DNA from: Geosiphon pyriformis
Taxonomy: Eukaryota > Glomeromycota > Glomeromycetes > Archaeosporales > Geosiphonaceae
Length of the DNA stretch: 64,000 nucleotides
NCBI GenBank assembly: GCA_016748015.1
Contig: JAAOMT010000522.1
Coordinates: forward strand, 1-64,000
Direction of reading: 5' to 3'
The number at the start of each line of letters is the position of its first letter. Positions within the stretch are counted from its first letter, which is position 1. The notes beneath the pieces are model-generated. The model did no database searches and had not been told where the DNA came from. It saw nothing but the letters and a program-made list of their open reading frames with translations. Position numbers and translations under genes: made by a program. Shown here piece after piece: positions 48,940-62,194 of the stretch.

Positions 48940-51900
48940 CACACTTATGGAAACAAAAGCATCACTATCCAAACCAGAAAAAAACTGACACAATTGGCAT
49001 TTACCAAATCCAATAGCAAAAGATTCTATAACACTAAGCATATAGACAATACCAGCCAACAACATAAAAACCATACTACTGGACAAGCCAGAAACCACAC
49101 TATTATCCCCAATCAAGCCAGCTTTTTTTATCTCCGCTTTATGCTTAGCTCTAATAGTTCATATTCGAGTGCACTACAACTCCACTACAAATCTGATATA
49201 TTTTACAAAAGTTTGAGTAGCTTTCTTCTTTTTCTCAAAACAGCTTCAGTGTACCAATCTCTTATTACAAAAATCTTGTACATTGCTACATAAAGACTCA
49301 CATTCGAAGAACAGAACAAGAGTGAGAGCAGAATAACAGATGGAAACAAACTCGAAAAACCAGACATTAATATCTATTTTTTAGGAGCTTCAACCAAAAT
49401 GTCTCTGTGGAGACCAGAGTTACCAAAACAAGCAAAAATATGATTAGAGAACTCCACCTTGTCACATAGCAAACACAAAACACTAAGATAACTTCTGTTA
49501 TACAACCTTTTTCTAATTGCAACTAGCAGCTGCTTATAAACAGTCTTTATCAAATACATGTATAAATTGGCCGATTTTCTACTGGTGAATCCAGAAAACA
49601 TGTGTAAATCAGGATGCCAAACTGTTGCAGTAGCATTCCAATCTATTTCTTTAACCATAATATTTAGAACTATATCAAAACTCAGACCAGTCTCCCAATG
49701 GGCACAGCATATTGACTGGTATAAGTTTCAAGCAAAATGACAAACATTGTCAGAAATGGCAGTTTTCTCAGTGACCAGAAACCTTTTCTGGATTTTAACT
49801 GGCAAAGAAAAAAATGAAAAAGTAGCCTTATTAGCCAGCATGTCAACCCTTATGTTGCCTAATACATTTGAATGTCTTTTAACTTTCACCCACTTAATAA
49901 AAATATTCTTGTCTTTAAGAAGATTGACTATTTGCAATTTTATGATCCAACATTAATTATGAAAGTCAAGTATAGTTGAAGAAACCTCAGTAATACAGGC
50001 ATCGATCATAGATTGACTATCTGAGTACAAAACCACTGAGCATGAAGATAGAACACACTCCAAAGCCAACATCACAGCTTGTAGTTCAGTTAAAGTAGAG
50101 GACAAAAGTCCAGAAACTTTAACTTCAACACTTGCATTTACAGCTGGAAAGTATGTAGCTGCTCTATCTGCTGCTTCAACAGAACCAGCATGTCTCAAGG
50201 ATCTATCTGTATAAACCTTAATACAATCAGACCACATCTCCAATAGACTATCACGAATTTTAAAGAACTTATCAGAATTCAAAACACTTAACACATTCTC
50301 CCTAGTAGCAGTAGCAGCTTTGATCTCTAAAAAAACAGAATTGTTTATAAAATCAGATGTCAAAAAAAACCAGTAAGGCACAGGGCCCCTTAGGTCCAAC
50401 TGCTTCCAATGCTAAAATGTTTTCCAGTCCATCATCTTTCCTTTCTTGTTAAGAATTCTGTTACCAAAAGCAACACCAAAATGCTTCAATGAAAAAACAG
50501 ATTTGTAATACAAAGACTGACTCAGAATATCAAACATTGAAAAATTGCCAGATTCACAAAAGGCACAAGGCAAATTGTTTGCTAAAGATAATTTATTCTC
50601 CAAAAAAATCTTTACTACTCCTGCTAAAAAATTGTTTACAGAATTAACATACAGCCTAACAGAAAATTGCAAAAGATTCAAAGAAAACCATTCTAGAATT
50701 TGCAAATCCAAAAATCTATGATCAAATAAACGTCTAAAAATGCTGTGGCCATTAGAAAATAAAATCAATAATACCAGCTTTCTTTTAGATTGTACTTGCT
50801 TAAAGAGCTTCAAACTATATAAAAAAGAGTGGTGCAAAACCTTATTGGGAAAGTTATGCAGTAAACCAGCTTTAGCTCTAAGACTTTTTCTAATCATAAT
50901 ATTCCACTTATGACACATATCTAAAGTAATAAAACTGAACTGTGTATAATAGCTAACAATGAGCTGCAATACTGCCAAAACCAAATAACAGAATTGTTTG
51001 TTTATAATAGCTTTTCTTAACACTATATTAGAAAAAAATCTGACATCCTTATGGGCTTGAGCCAAACTGAGCTTAAAAAAACCCTTAATTGAAAGGAAAA
51101 TACTTAAATATTAATGTGATTCACTCTTCTTAGCAACTGAAATTGGCAATTTATTAATTAATAGCAAAGCATCCTTAATTTTCTAATTGATAGAAATTGC
51201 CACCGTCTTATCATTATTAATTAAGATATTATTAATTACAAAAAATTTACTTATAATGTTCAAAATATACTGTATAGATGTCTAACTACTTCTGACCCAA
51301 ATTGTATTATCAACAAAAGTGCCTGCAGCCAAAAAAAAAGTTTTTCTTCTACTTGTCTCAATCCTGCCAGATTTTGCTACAAACTTAGAATCAATCCTGT
51401 ATCCATATAAGTGCTCATGCCTTTTCACTTTACATAAAAGTAAATCATAAAATATTCTTTAAAGCAGTAGAAAAAAGACTTTTCTTTAATCCAACTTATA
51501 ATGTACTCTATAACCATCTGAAAGCCCAAAGTCAGTCATTACCCTGTTAATCCAGCCCTTATGAATGTTGCCAAAAAATTGAATGAAATGTTCACACATC
51601 TTAATATGATGCAAACTTGCTTGCAAATAATGCCAGCTTACCAAATTATAAGCTTTACACATATCCTACAACATTAACCAAAACTCTTTGTTTTTCTCCA
51701 AAGTATTCTCAACAACCAAGCCAATAGCAAAAATAGGAAATTGTGTTGAAGTACTTTTTAACACTAAAAAATTGTTACCATAAAGAACATTAAACTTGCT
51801 ACAAGCCAAAAATATCTGATCAAATAAAATTTTAGACAGTATTTTACGTGCTGTTTTGACTAATGCAATAGGTCTGATATTTGTCAGAACACCATTTCAC

Positions 51901-53659
51901 TCATAAGGTTTTAGAATTATTGAAACCCACACCTCTTTTCACAGATTAGGAACAGCACCCATACTCAGACACAAATTCAACAATTTCAACAAACAGACCA
52001 AAACCTCCCCACTACAATGCTTCCAAAGTTTATTAGATATTCCTGATAACCTGACCACTCTATTATTTGGCAAATTATCAACAACCAGAGCCAATTTTTT
52101 TATACCAATTTCTTTTATCACACCAGAGAAAGCATTATCATCCATATAATTCAGAGGCATATATTGTCAAGACCAAAGATCAGATATCTTTAGAAGAACT
52201 GATTGCTTTTTCGTCCACCCTTTCATAATTTTATCAATCTTAAGTTTCATTTTATTAGGCTCAATCACCAGCTTATCATCTACCACCAAGTGATCTAAAA
52301 CCATCTTGCAAAATAGATGTTCCAGAATGCTCTTTATCATCTTTTCTTTGTCAGAACAGAAGTTTTTCATATGACAATCAATTGCTTTCCTTATAGCAGC
52401 ATCTTCAACAATCTTAGACTCGCAATACTTGGACTTATGATATTTTTTTCTCATTACCGACAAATGTTTAATCAATTCCATCAAGCTTATACCATTCAAA
52501 ATCATGTTATTAATCTTGGAAGCTTCGACTACATCAATGGTCAACCAGACCTTAATAAGGCAGTTGAAATTCAGGAAATTGCCACAGTTCCAACATTTCA
52601 CAATCTTTGTAATAAGCAGCTCCAATTTAAAGAATTTGAAAGATTGTTTATTCCTCAAACAGTCATATTCACTATACCAGATCTTAGAAAAAACTGTGTT
52701 AGCAGCTTGTACTATGACTTTTTTCAACATTTTCCACATTGTATTCAAGTTACTATTAACCCTTGCCTTTTTAAACACATCTGACCTAGCCAACAATTTG
52801 GCAGAAGAGCAGTTTTCAAAGCTTAACTATTGCACATTACTTGCATTCTTTAATTTGAATTTTTATTAGTCCCGGTTGGCCTGTCTGCAAATACTAATAA
52901 GATGTGTATCCAGTAGTCCATCCAAACCAATCGAAATAGAAACTGACCTATAATTTGTATTAAAAAACCCAAACATATCATCGACAAAATACAATGCCAT
53001 AGCAGATGCCAAATTCTCACTAACTAAAATAAAATCAATCACTTTCTCAACACTTCTTGAATTGCTCCAGATAGAAGTCTTGGCCAATAAGTGTTCATCA
53101 AAAGTATTAACCAGGCCCAAACCCAAACAGAACTTAAAACTTGCACTTTTGCTAGACCTATTTTCATTAAAGTCACCACCCAAAACCACAAAAGAGCTGG
53201 AATTGACTGCTTTGGAAATCATAAAATTGATATCAGCAGCTTAATTAAATTGTGTATCAATAAATGCACCAGCGTACAGACCTAAGATCATAATTGAAAG
53301 CTTGTTTTTGAATAGAAGGCACATAAAGATCAAATGACCAGACACCTTATCCACTTTTAAAACATGCCAAGCCAAAAAATTGTTTATAATTATGGCAACT
53401 TCAATACCACAAAACCCAACATTCAAACCAGAAGTAAAAACCTAAAGTCTATCAAACTTATTTATAATCCAAGCCTAATAGCAGACCTTAATTTTGTCTC
53501 AATAACAATCAAAATCATATTTTCTGAATTCTTATGCCAATGAACAATGTCTTTCTGTTTAGCTAAATTTGTTATATCCCAGACATTGTATGTAGCCACT
53601 CTCCAAATGAGCTCACTTATTAATGCTGAAGATGCACCAAAGAACCCGAATTTATGCAC
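48940..53659 (-). pseudogene. LINE A ORF2 remnant (APE endonuclease, RT, RNase H, zinc finger)
   Basis: The endonuclease (53659-52866) keeps VIETKL and GGDFNEN, but the final NTDHK block reads NTNYR: Asp to Asn and the catalytic His to Tyr. A frameshift lies near 53462. A linker (52796-52167) leads into RT (52160-50412), where motif C near 51300-51325 reads FVDN instead of FVDD. RNase H (50399-49728) still shows VYTDRS, TELQAVMLALE, YSDSQSMIDA and VDMLAN, so its acidic residues survive. The zinc finger CLLCDKVEFSNHIFAC is near 49465-49420. Coding text continues with stops to about 48940. Confidence 0.8.
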
Positions 53660-55499
53660 AACAGATTTAACTTCCCCAAAATAGAGCCAATAGAAATCTC
53701 AAAAGCCATTATCTTAGATTTGAAACTACCAACTTTAGAGGTAAAAACTTTTGAACTGCTCAGACCCAAATTCACTACTTTTTCTTTTAATACTGAAGAA
53801 AAAAGAGAAAGAGATGGCTGTGAGACATCTAAAACCATATCAGTATTTGGTGATGCCAATGTAGAAATTGGAATGACTGGAAGTACAACTTGAATAATAG
53901 GCACCAGAAGCATCAGCTTTACACCATTTAATCTACACATAATATCTGATATCTGATTAGCTAGTAACTCTAAGGAACATTTCAGTAAAGCTAAATGGTC
54001 ATTGATTGAGGAATTGTTTTGAACAACCAGTGTGCTTTCCATAATACTTAAAGAACCAGAAAAAAAAGAACCAGATCCAGAACCAGAATCGAAATGAAGA
54101 CTACTAGAAAGAGAAGCAAGTGAGACCACTTGTGCCCAAAATTTGCCACCAAAAGCAGCTGGTTTAGAAATAGAAACACATTTTTTAGCATACAATTTTG
54201 CCAATTAGAGATGATGGTCTTCTGAAAGAACTTTTTTAACAGGTTTTGAGGGCTCAGAAATGGACAGAGTTGGTACATCACACTCCAAAGCAGAATAACC
54301 AAAATGCCCACACTTTACATAGTGAACCAAGTTCAATCTAGTCCAAGATAATTTAACATTACCAAATATCAGCTCAGTGTGATAAGCAGACTCCAAATTC
54401 TCCTCAGATTTGAAACCAACCATAATACAGTGTACTTGGTTGCCAAAATCCATTGAGCAATTAATAATGCAGGTTCTCTCACCAGTTCCATCCAAAAGAG
54501 TGCCTAAATTATGAGCAGTTGTTTCCACTGGTAAAGTAAACAGCAATGCTCTAAACCTATTTCTTGACACCTAAGTCTCACAATTACCTACAGCCATGGC
54601 CATATGCACCAAATTTTTACCAATTAAAAAAGACTATTTAGTAGCCAATTGTTTAATCTGATCTAATTCAGCAAATTTTACTACAACTTTTTGTCATAAT
54701 CTAATAAGTTGAATTTTGATCAACTTAATTTCACCAAACTCGGCTAATGCAGTGACAATCATTTCCTTTGGAGTGTCTATAAGAATTTTCTTGATAACCA
54801 CAGCCCGATTTGAACAAATTTTTTGTCTTTTAAGATTGCTGTTTATGTTGATCTCTTTTTCTTTGGCCAATAAAATGGCCCTATTTATGCTTTCTTCAGA
54901 AGTGAAAGTAGATCTGATAATCCCTTCAAATTTTGAGGGAGTAGTGCCCCTCCAAAACCATTGACTGATGAAAATATTTTTCTAATGAGTTGGGTTTTTG
55001 CTGTAACAAATTTGCCATTTACTGCCAAAAGATTAATATCCAAAGCAAAAAACTTCCTGACTGACACTTCCACTGGGACTTTAATAATTTTTAGATCAAT
55101 CCACTTTTTTTTCAAAGAGATAGACAAGTGAAGAGGAAGCATAATTTCATCATTATCTATAGTAAAATCAAGAGAGCCAAGTGGAAACCCAAAAACTGTA
55201 CCAATATTGATATGTTTTGTTTTGGGAATGGTTGCAGCCGAACCCAAAAGAGACCCATTATTTACACCAGTCATGCCAACATCCTTATCATCACCAGACA
55301 GACTATCTACATTAGAATACATACTATTACCAGACACAGATTTACTTAAAGAAATATTCTTTTCATTACCAGAGTGTTTAATATTCTCAAGAACTATTTT
55401 TTTTTTTTGAGCAAAAAAACCACTAGCAGGACCATGGAAAGCACCTTTGGATGTCTTCTTTTTTGACATATCACCATCTGAAGCAGCCTTTAAATCCAT
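53620..55499 (-). pseudogene. LINE A ORF1 remnant with true ATG start
   Basis: ATG at 55499 opens MDLKAASDGDMSKKKTSKGA, the best-preserved start of this ORF1 family in the window. The frame is lost near 54950, where LINE E has GCCCCCCC and this copy has GCCCCTCC, a one-base loss in a C-run. Coding text resumes in another frame through the RRM-like block, FRALLFTLPVETTAHNLGTL and a zinc knuckle near 54330-54280. The knuckle reads Y-x2-C-x4-Y-x4-C, so its first Cys and its His have both become Tyr. It ends at 53620, about 40 bases inside ORF2. Confidence 0.8.
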
Positions 55500-55629
55500 G
55501 ATGAAAGAGTTATTATTTAAAAAATATTGAAAAAACTAACAAGAAAAAATAAAAAACTTTTTTTTTAGAAAATGTACTTTTTAAAGATTTTTGAAGATAA
55601 GAGAGAAAAAAATTTTTTATTGTTTTTTT

Positions 55630-55909
55630 TAATGATTAAATCATATAATACACTAAGCTATATGATATTAAAAATTTTCTAAAATATTTAATAATTTACC
55701 AAAATAATTTATAATTTACAGAAATAATTTATAATTTAATGAAATATATTTTTAATTTACCAAAATATTAAGAAAAAAAAAGTGCAAAATTATAGAATAG
55801 TATTATAAGTTGTATAAAAAAAGAGCTTTTTTTTAAAAGAATATATCTTAATTAAAATTAATTTTAATAAAAACTTATTTTAAAAACATAAAAATTCTTA
55901 AATATTTTT
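55630..55909 (+). repeat. Family-2 LTR, second piece
   Basis: Aligns to about 13293-13600 of copy 1 (ACCAAAATAATTTATAATTTAC, then TTGTATAAAAAAAGAGCTTTTTTTT). It starts with the LINE A duplication and ends with CTTAAATATTTTT, the duplicated target of LINE B. Confidence 0.75.
55897..55909. repeat. Target-site duplication of LINE B, left copy
   Basis: CTTAAATATTTTT, repeated exactly at 58158-58170. Confidence 0.7.
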
Positions 55910-58157
55910 TTATTAAAATTTAATAAACACAGCCCAACTACTATTTAAAAATTAGGAACAAACTAAAAATTTCAGTGTTAAATATAATTCATATGCTTTT
56001 TACATATAATTAACTACTTAAGCCAGTTTAAACTATACTATATTAATATAACAAAAGAAAACTTACTCAAAAACAACATTTTTTGAATAATATTAAACAA
56101 GATAACACTACAAATAACCAATCTAACCAGTTATTTGGCTGTTTTTAAGGAGTTAGTTTTAATCTTAATAGGCTCATATTTTCAAAAAAAAATTAAGTTA
56201 GAAAATATATTATTATTTATATTAATTAAATACTTTAAATTATTAAACATATTAATATTTTTTATGCAATACTTTTTTTTTAAAAAAACTACTTCTCTTT
56301 TCAACTTACTAATAATCTTGCTAAATGAATTATAAATTTATTAATCTTGAGATTAAGAACACTGCTTAATGTAAAATTATACTTAATAAAGTATTCAAAT
56401 ACAATAACTAATACATTAACAGGCTTAATAATAAACTTAACCAGAATTAACAACTTAATCAAATTGAATTTCAAAGATATTAGCTGAAAAGAAATCAAAA
56501 AATTACTAACAACTACAAAAGAAGAAATAAAAACCACCAAAAAAAGAAACTTAAAAAGATTTAAAGAAGCAAAAACTTTAATATAAGAAATATTACTCAC
56601 AAAATATGGTTTAAATATCTTGAAAGTCTTAGAAAAAAAAGACAGAGAAACTTTACAGTTCACAATTAGATGATCTATTTTTTGATATTTAAAACAATAC
56701 TAACAACCAGAAGTTTTTTATCAAATATGTTACTTTTTTAATACACTAGTTTTGACAACTGCAAAGTTTAAGTCAACTTAAGATTTAAATGTAATCAAAG
56801 CAAATCAAAAATAATAATCAAAATTTAAAAAACAAAAAATAAAACACATTTGGCTACCAACTTAGAGAATCATATTATTAATCTCAAAAACAATGCAACC
56901 AAAAGAAAATTGACCAATTTAGTTTTAAATCTATCTTAAAACAAAATTGTCTTTTTTTAATTTACAAAAAAAAGAATCCAAATATTATTTGTGTTCACTA
57001 AAACTAACTAGTAATTGAAAACAGATACAACAGCACAAAATTCCTTAAAGTAAACAATTATGTATTGCAAAACACCAACAGACTTCAGCACAACATAAAA
57101 AACAACACCAAAAACACCAAAAGCTGTCTTAATATTAATAGTAAACATACTTAAAAGCATATTACACAATACAATAGTAGCAGAAAAAAACCAGATTAAG
57201 AAACCACTAAAAACTTGACAATTTTAAGAGTGACCAGACAAACAAAGCTTGTAAGCTTAATTAAAAACATAGTATTCAGAAAACTTTAAAAAGCAAACTC
57301 TGTACAGAAGAGCTTTATATTGTTTTTAAAAACAAACTTCACATTTAAAAAACCATGTATAGACTAAAAAACAATCTTAATATAAACCAATTTGATATTA
57401 AAAATAGTATTAAATATCAAAATAAAGATCATCTATTTAATAAATTTTTGATAATTAGTAATAACACCAAAAACCAAAAAAAATAATAATAATTCAGTTT
57501 TTATTTAATTAGCTCAGTTCTTAAAAACAAGTGACTTAACAGAAAACTGTTGTTTTGTTTCTAAAACTGACAAAAATTTACTAGAAACTCTATATTTGAC
57601 AATACAGTTAATAATTGATTTTGGTTTATTTTGAATAATAGATTGATTAATACAACAGAGATTTTATCCAAAATCTTATTAAAAATCACAAAGAAGTTTA
57701 TATAACAATAATAAAAACAAATAATTGCCTCTACTTTTTTGAATCTTGGGTCTTTTTAACTATTTTATTAAAAGAGGTAGTGTTAACAACACTAAGTATA
57801 AAAATTATAAAAGAAAAGATTAACTTGTTAACTAGTTTATTATTAAAAATTTTTGAGCTCTTAGAGGAAATAAAAACAACACTAAAACTAATTTAAGTGT
57901 GTTTTTTTAAAAAAATTTTGATTGGTAAATAACTAATTAAAGATGAAAAAATATTTAACAGTTACTAAAAACAGCTTTTTACTAATATCTTTTAAAAAAT
58001 ATAATCAAAATATTATGTTTAGTTGCTTTAATAAAAAAAAACTTTTTTATGTTAAAATTTTATTAGTTATTATAAAAAAAGTATTATTTGTAGCTTTTTT
58101 ACTTTTTGTTTTAGTTATGGTTATAAAATTAAGAAAACAAAGAATTTTTAATTTTTT
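55910..58157 (-). mobile_element. LINE B, 5'-truncated LINE fragment
   Basis: Only the last ~2.2 kb of a minus-strand LINE is present, the usual result of incomplete reverse transcription. The 3' UTR at 55920-56060 matches LINE A and E (TATGCTTTTTACATATAATT, AGCCAGTTTAAACTATACTA). The C-terminal zinc finger of ORF2 survives near 56690-56640 as CFKYQKIDHLIVNCKVS. RNase H and RT thumb text upstream is too decayed to delimit. Stops are everywhere. The plus-strand open frame 57943-58197 is an antisense artefact. Confidence 0.75.
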
Positions 58158-58610
58158 CTTAAATATTTTTGTTTCAAAATTAATTATTTTATATTAATAT
58201 TTTGAAATTAATTAATTAACTTTTAAGCCTGAATTTAAAAAGACTTTTTTAATACATTTTTTTATTTTTATTTTTTTTAATTTATTTTTTTTATATTATT
58301 AAGTAGTTTATAGTTAAAATTTTTTATGAAAAAATTAATTTTTACAATAAAATAACTATATATATTTTAAAAAATTTACAAATAAAATTTTTTTGTAAAA
58401 GAATTAATTTTTATTGCAAAGTAATTATACAAATAATTAATACAGAATTGATTATTCTCTTATAAGTCTAACAGCATAAATAGTTTAAAATATAAATACT
58501 TTAAAAAAAAATTAACTTATTGAAAATTTATTAAGTTCTATTAATATCAAAATTACTAGCAAAATAATATTAACTATATTTAGAAAAGAATAGAAAAATT
58601 TCCAATAATA
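58158..58610 (+). repeat. Family-2 LTR, third piece
   Basis: Continues from the LINE B duplication to the LTR end at 58610 (CCAATAATA against TTCAGTAATA at 14080). It includes both 66-bp subrepeats in decayed form near 58311-58440 (TTAATTTTTACAATAAAATAACTA, then TTAATTTTTATTGCAAAGTAATTA). Confidence 0.75.
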
Positions 58611-60405
58611 TTTAATACTTTCTTAAAAATAATACAACAATAATTAAATTAAAGTAGTAATTATATCAGATATAACAACTCTAAAGTATTATTAATCAAT
58701 TTATATCTACAGTAAATAATGATTTAGAAACCAAAATAAAATTATAACTTTTAAAAAAAATTTTTTTTAATATATTAAAAACAACAATATCACAAAAATT
58801 TAATTTATTATTCAAACAAAGATCTAAAAGTTATTAATGCTAATACTTATACTATTTATTTTAAAAAACTTAATTACAATATTATCAAGTTTTGTAAAGA
58901 AAGATATTTTATTAATTTACAATTTGTTTTTAAACTTAAATTTCAATTTGAAATTAACAACAAAGACAAAAAAACACTTAACCAGTTTATACAATTTTTA
59001 ATACATTAAAAACAAATTTTTTAATATTTACAAATACTTAAACAAGAAATCAATTTTAAATTACTATTTTTAATTACATTTTTCTCAGCTTTGTTTGTTC
59101 AAATACAAATATCTAATTTATTTTTTAACTAATTTTTAAGACCAAAAAACTTTATCAAAAATTTAAATTAACAGTCAAAACTAATTTAATCTAGTACTAA
59201 TCTTCTTGATTATTTAACAGAAAACTAAAATAAATATTTAGAAATATTAATTTACAAAAAAAACATTTTTGAATTTATTGAAAAAAAAATAAAACATAAA
59301 AAAAATTATAAATGATAAAATAATAAAGAAATGACTACTTATATTGCAAAAATTTTTAAATTCTCTAAAAAAAACATTAAACCAGTTCTTAAAAGTGGCT
59401 TGACCAAGTTACTAAAGCAAAAAACACAAATAAATAAAATATAATAAAAATATTAAGAACAATTCTTCATTTTTTTAAAAATATTTTGGCAAATAATTCA
59501 AAAACTTGGCTGCTTTTTTTGCAAAATATTCAATTTTTAAAACTGCTTTTTTTAAACAGTTTATAAACAATAATAATTTAATTATTCTTCAAAACAATTT
59601 TTGAAACATTAAATAAAAACTATTAAAATCTATTATAATTTATATTAAAAAGTTTAACAAATTTTTTAAAAAAATTTATTAGCTTAAAATAAATACTTGC
59701 TATTCTAATTTTTAAAATTTGAATTAACTTATTACCAATTTAAAGAATAAATTAATCAAAAAAATTTATTTACATGCTTTAACAGATTTAAATACTACTA
59801 TTTAACATATTAAAAATTATAAAATAGTTATGAAAAAAATATAATTGCCAAAAAATACAAAAAAACCAATAAAAACAGAATAATAAACATTATTTTTTTC
59901 AATAACAATAATTTTATAATTCATTATTATTTATTTACTATTCTTTAAAATCTTAGTCTACTTATTATCAGTTTATTTTATAATAACTATAATAATATTA
60001 TTAATTATTTTTAAATTAAAATTATTAACCATTAGCAAAAAAATTAGTTTAACTTAACCAATTTACTTTTCAAAATTGTTTTTAAATTAATAGTAGCAAA
60101 TTTAATTTCAATAATCAATTAGTATTTTATAATAACAATTAATAGCTATTTAGATATTTTTATATTTAATAAGTTATTTTATAATACTAAAAGATTAGAA
60201 TTTTTATTATATTGTACTTTAAAAAGATAGAACTATAGCATAATTACAAAACTTTATTTTTTAATTACACAATAATTTTACTAACAAAAATAGCCAAAAA
60301 TGCCAATATTTTAGATATATTTTTATTTGAATTTAAAGCAAATAAATTATTGTTCTTATTTAGCAATATAACAACTTCTTAAAAAAAGTTATTACAATAA
60401 TATAT
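58611..60405 (+). pseudogene. Family-2 copy 2 gag to protease region, extreme decay
   Basis: Aligns in order with 14081-16140 of copy 1, for example GCCAATATTTTAGATATATT near 60300 against GCCAACTTTTCAATATATTT near 16035. Almost every C has become T and every G has become A, so no frame longer than a few codons survives. It ends at the family-1 insertion, with the ATAT duplication at 60402-60405. Confidence 0.65.
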
Positions 60406-60920
60406 TATTACAAATTAGAATAACAAGCTAACAGATAAAAAGAAAGAACAAAATTATAGGATAATAAAAATAATTAAAAAAAAATTACAATAAAAAAACA
60501 AATTATAGAAGTAAATAATTACTTCTTAAATTAATTCTAATAATACAAACTAAAAAAAAATAAGATATGTAAATACTAACAAGTAATTTTTTATTCTAAA
60601 ATATTCAAATACTTAAAAATAGAAAAAAAAAGAATAAGTAATATTAAATAAAGTTATTAATAATAAGTTTTATTTTATTACTTTAATCATGTTTTTTTAT
60701 AGCTAAAAGACTTATTGCTTATATAGCTATTAAAAATAGTTAACAACTAAATTAGTAACTAAGTCAATAATCAAATTAATAATCAAATTAATGATTAAAT
60801 TAATAGTTAGATTATTAATCTGATTAATAATTACTATTTAAAAATAGAGTAATTAATTATATAATATTAGTGACTAATACATATAATAACCAATAAAAAC
60901 TATAAATTTTAATCATAATA
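60406..60920 (-). repeat. Family-1 LTR (3' LTR of copy 2), internally deleted
   Basis: 515 bp against 656-678 bp in copy 1. Both ends are present (TATTAC at 60406, ATAATA at 60920) but roughly 130-150 bp are missing near 60480-60540. The U3 part with the repeated GATTAATAATTA-like block near 60770-60830 is well recognisable. Confidence 0.8.
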
Positions 60921-62194
60921 TTATTCTTTTCAAAAAAATTAAGCTCTAGTAAAATTAAGTAATTTATAAGATATTCTAACTATAAAAATTTGTTTAACTC
61001 AAAACTAACTAGTTTGTTAAAGTTTTTTGTAAATAGAGTATATAATATCTAAAATAAAATAAGTTTTATGTTTAAGAAACTAAATTTTTATATAAAAATT
61101 TTGGCTTTTTTTGTAATAATTAAAACTTTGAAAATATCTAACTATATAATACTTATAATTTTCATCTGTATTTTAAAATTTGTTTTTTTATAAGCTTTAT
61201 ATTTTCTATAATTTCATTAAGTAATTATAAAACTTTAGTTGTTTTCTATATAATAGGTTTTTATTTATGAAAAAAATATGTTTACAATTATGTTTTTAAA
61301 CATATATTTATCTATTTTACTGTTAATTTTTTCTTTTCTGGTAGTGGTTTTTTTTGGTTTAATAACAGTATATGTCTTATTATTATCAATTACAATAATC
61401 TGTTTTTCAATTATTAATATAGTGTTTGAATAATTTTTAATTTAATACTTATAAAAAATATAAAAAATGGTTTAAATATTTTAATTCAAGAAATTATTAT
61501 TTATATTGATTAAAGATATTTTTGTTTTGGAAATAATATATTTATTAAATCTGATTTTTATTAATTATTTGAATTAATATTACTACAACAAATAACTAAT
61601 CAAATTATTTGTGATATTTTGTAAGTTGTATATTATAAACAGAACAATTATTAAAGATTGTTTTATAATAATTTTATAAGATATAAAAACTATTGTTCAA
61701 AATTTTGTTGACTATAAAAAGTTTTTTTTATTGGCTAAAAAATTTATTATTATAAATATTGTCTTTGTTTAAACAGTATTTTAAAATTAAGTTACCAACA
61801 CTTAAAAAAAGTGGTTTATAAATTTTTTTTAAGCTTCTTTTGGAACTGTTTTATTTTTTCAAAAACAATTATTTATGTTTCTATCAATAAATTAAGAATA
61901 GTATCAAGTCTTTTTTGCAAAATGTCTTTGTAATTTTCTATTGTGATTTTTTTAAAAAGTATTGTTTTAATATCTGTTTCTATTAATAAAATTGTCATTT
62001 ATTTATAGAACAGATAAAAAGATTCATAATTTATTATGTTATAATTTATAGTTTTATAAGCAAATAAGACTAAAAACAATATTTTGTTCTATAAGTTTGT
62101 TTTTTTACTAATTTTAGTTAAAATTTTATATAATGTTCTATTAAAATATTTTACTAAGTTATTTGATTAAAAATAAAAAAAAATTTTATAATAT
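60921..62194 (-). pseudogene. Family-1 copy 2: integrase C-terminus and extra 3' ORF, decayed
   Basis: Reverse-complement text aligns to 10750-12073 of copy 1. The extra 3' ORF region is recognisable at 60965-61500 by its AACTTCAACAAACTAGTTAG-like and TATATTCTATTCAC-like blocks, and the integrase C-terminus by the CAAATAACTTAGTAAAATA-like block near 62150. No usable frame remains. Confidence 0.7.
62191..62194. repeat. Target-site duplication ATAT, left copy
   Basis: Precedes the solo LTR and is repeated at 63170-63173. Removing the LTR and one ATAT rejoins family-1 integrase sequence that aligns to AGAATATGTCATAAAC at 10747-10762. Confidence 0.8.

Larger units (their letters stand above)
48802..55629 (-). 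mobile_element. LINE A, full-length, decayed, inserted in a family-2 LTR
   Basis: A 6828-bp minus-strand LINE with ORF1 (55499 to about 53620), ORF2 (about 53659 to 48940) and a 3' UTR ending in an A/T tail at 48802. It is similar in layout to LINE E but divergent in sequence. It is flanked by TAATGATTAA on both sides, and the flanks join into continuous family-2 LTR sequence. It is inactive through many stops, at least two frameshifts and catalytic losses. Confidence 0.9.
48733..60405 (+). mobile_element. Gypsy family 2, copy 2, riddled with later insertions
   Basis: Four pieces together form one plus-strand family-2 5' region. LTR pieces at 48733-48801, 55630-55909 and 58158-58610 are followed by internal sequence 58611-60405. 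They align in order to 13130-16140 of copy 1. The gaps are filled by LINE A and LINE B, each flanked by its own duplication. At 60405 the internal region is interrupted by a minus-strand family-1 element. Coding content (gag to the start of protease) is present only as A/T-drifted text without usable frames. Confidence 0.8.

Noticed and set aside
52317-52869. 155- and 121-codon plus-strand open frames
   Set aside because: Antisense to the LINE A endonuclease-RT linker, which is recognisable on the minus strand.
57943-58197. 84-codon plus-strand open frame
   Set aside because: It runs antisense through the LINE B fragment and into LTR sequence, and has only A/T-driven Lys/Phe/Ile/Leu composition.
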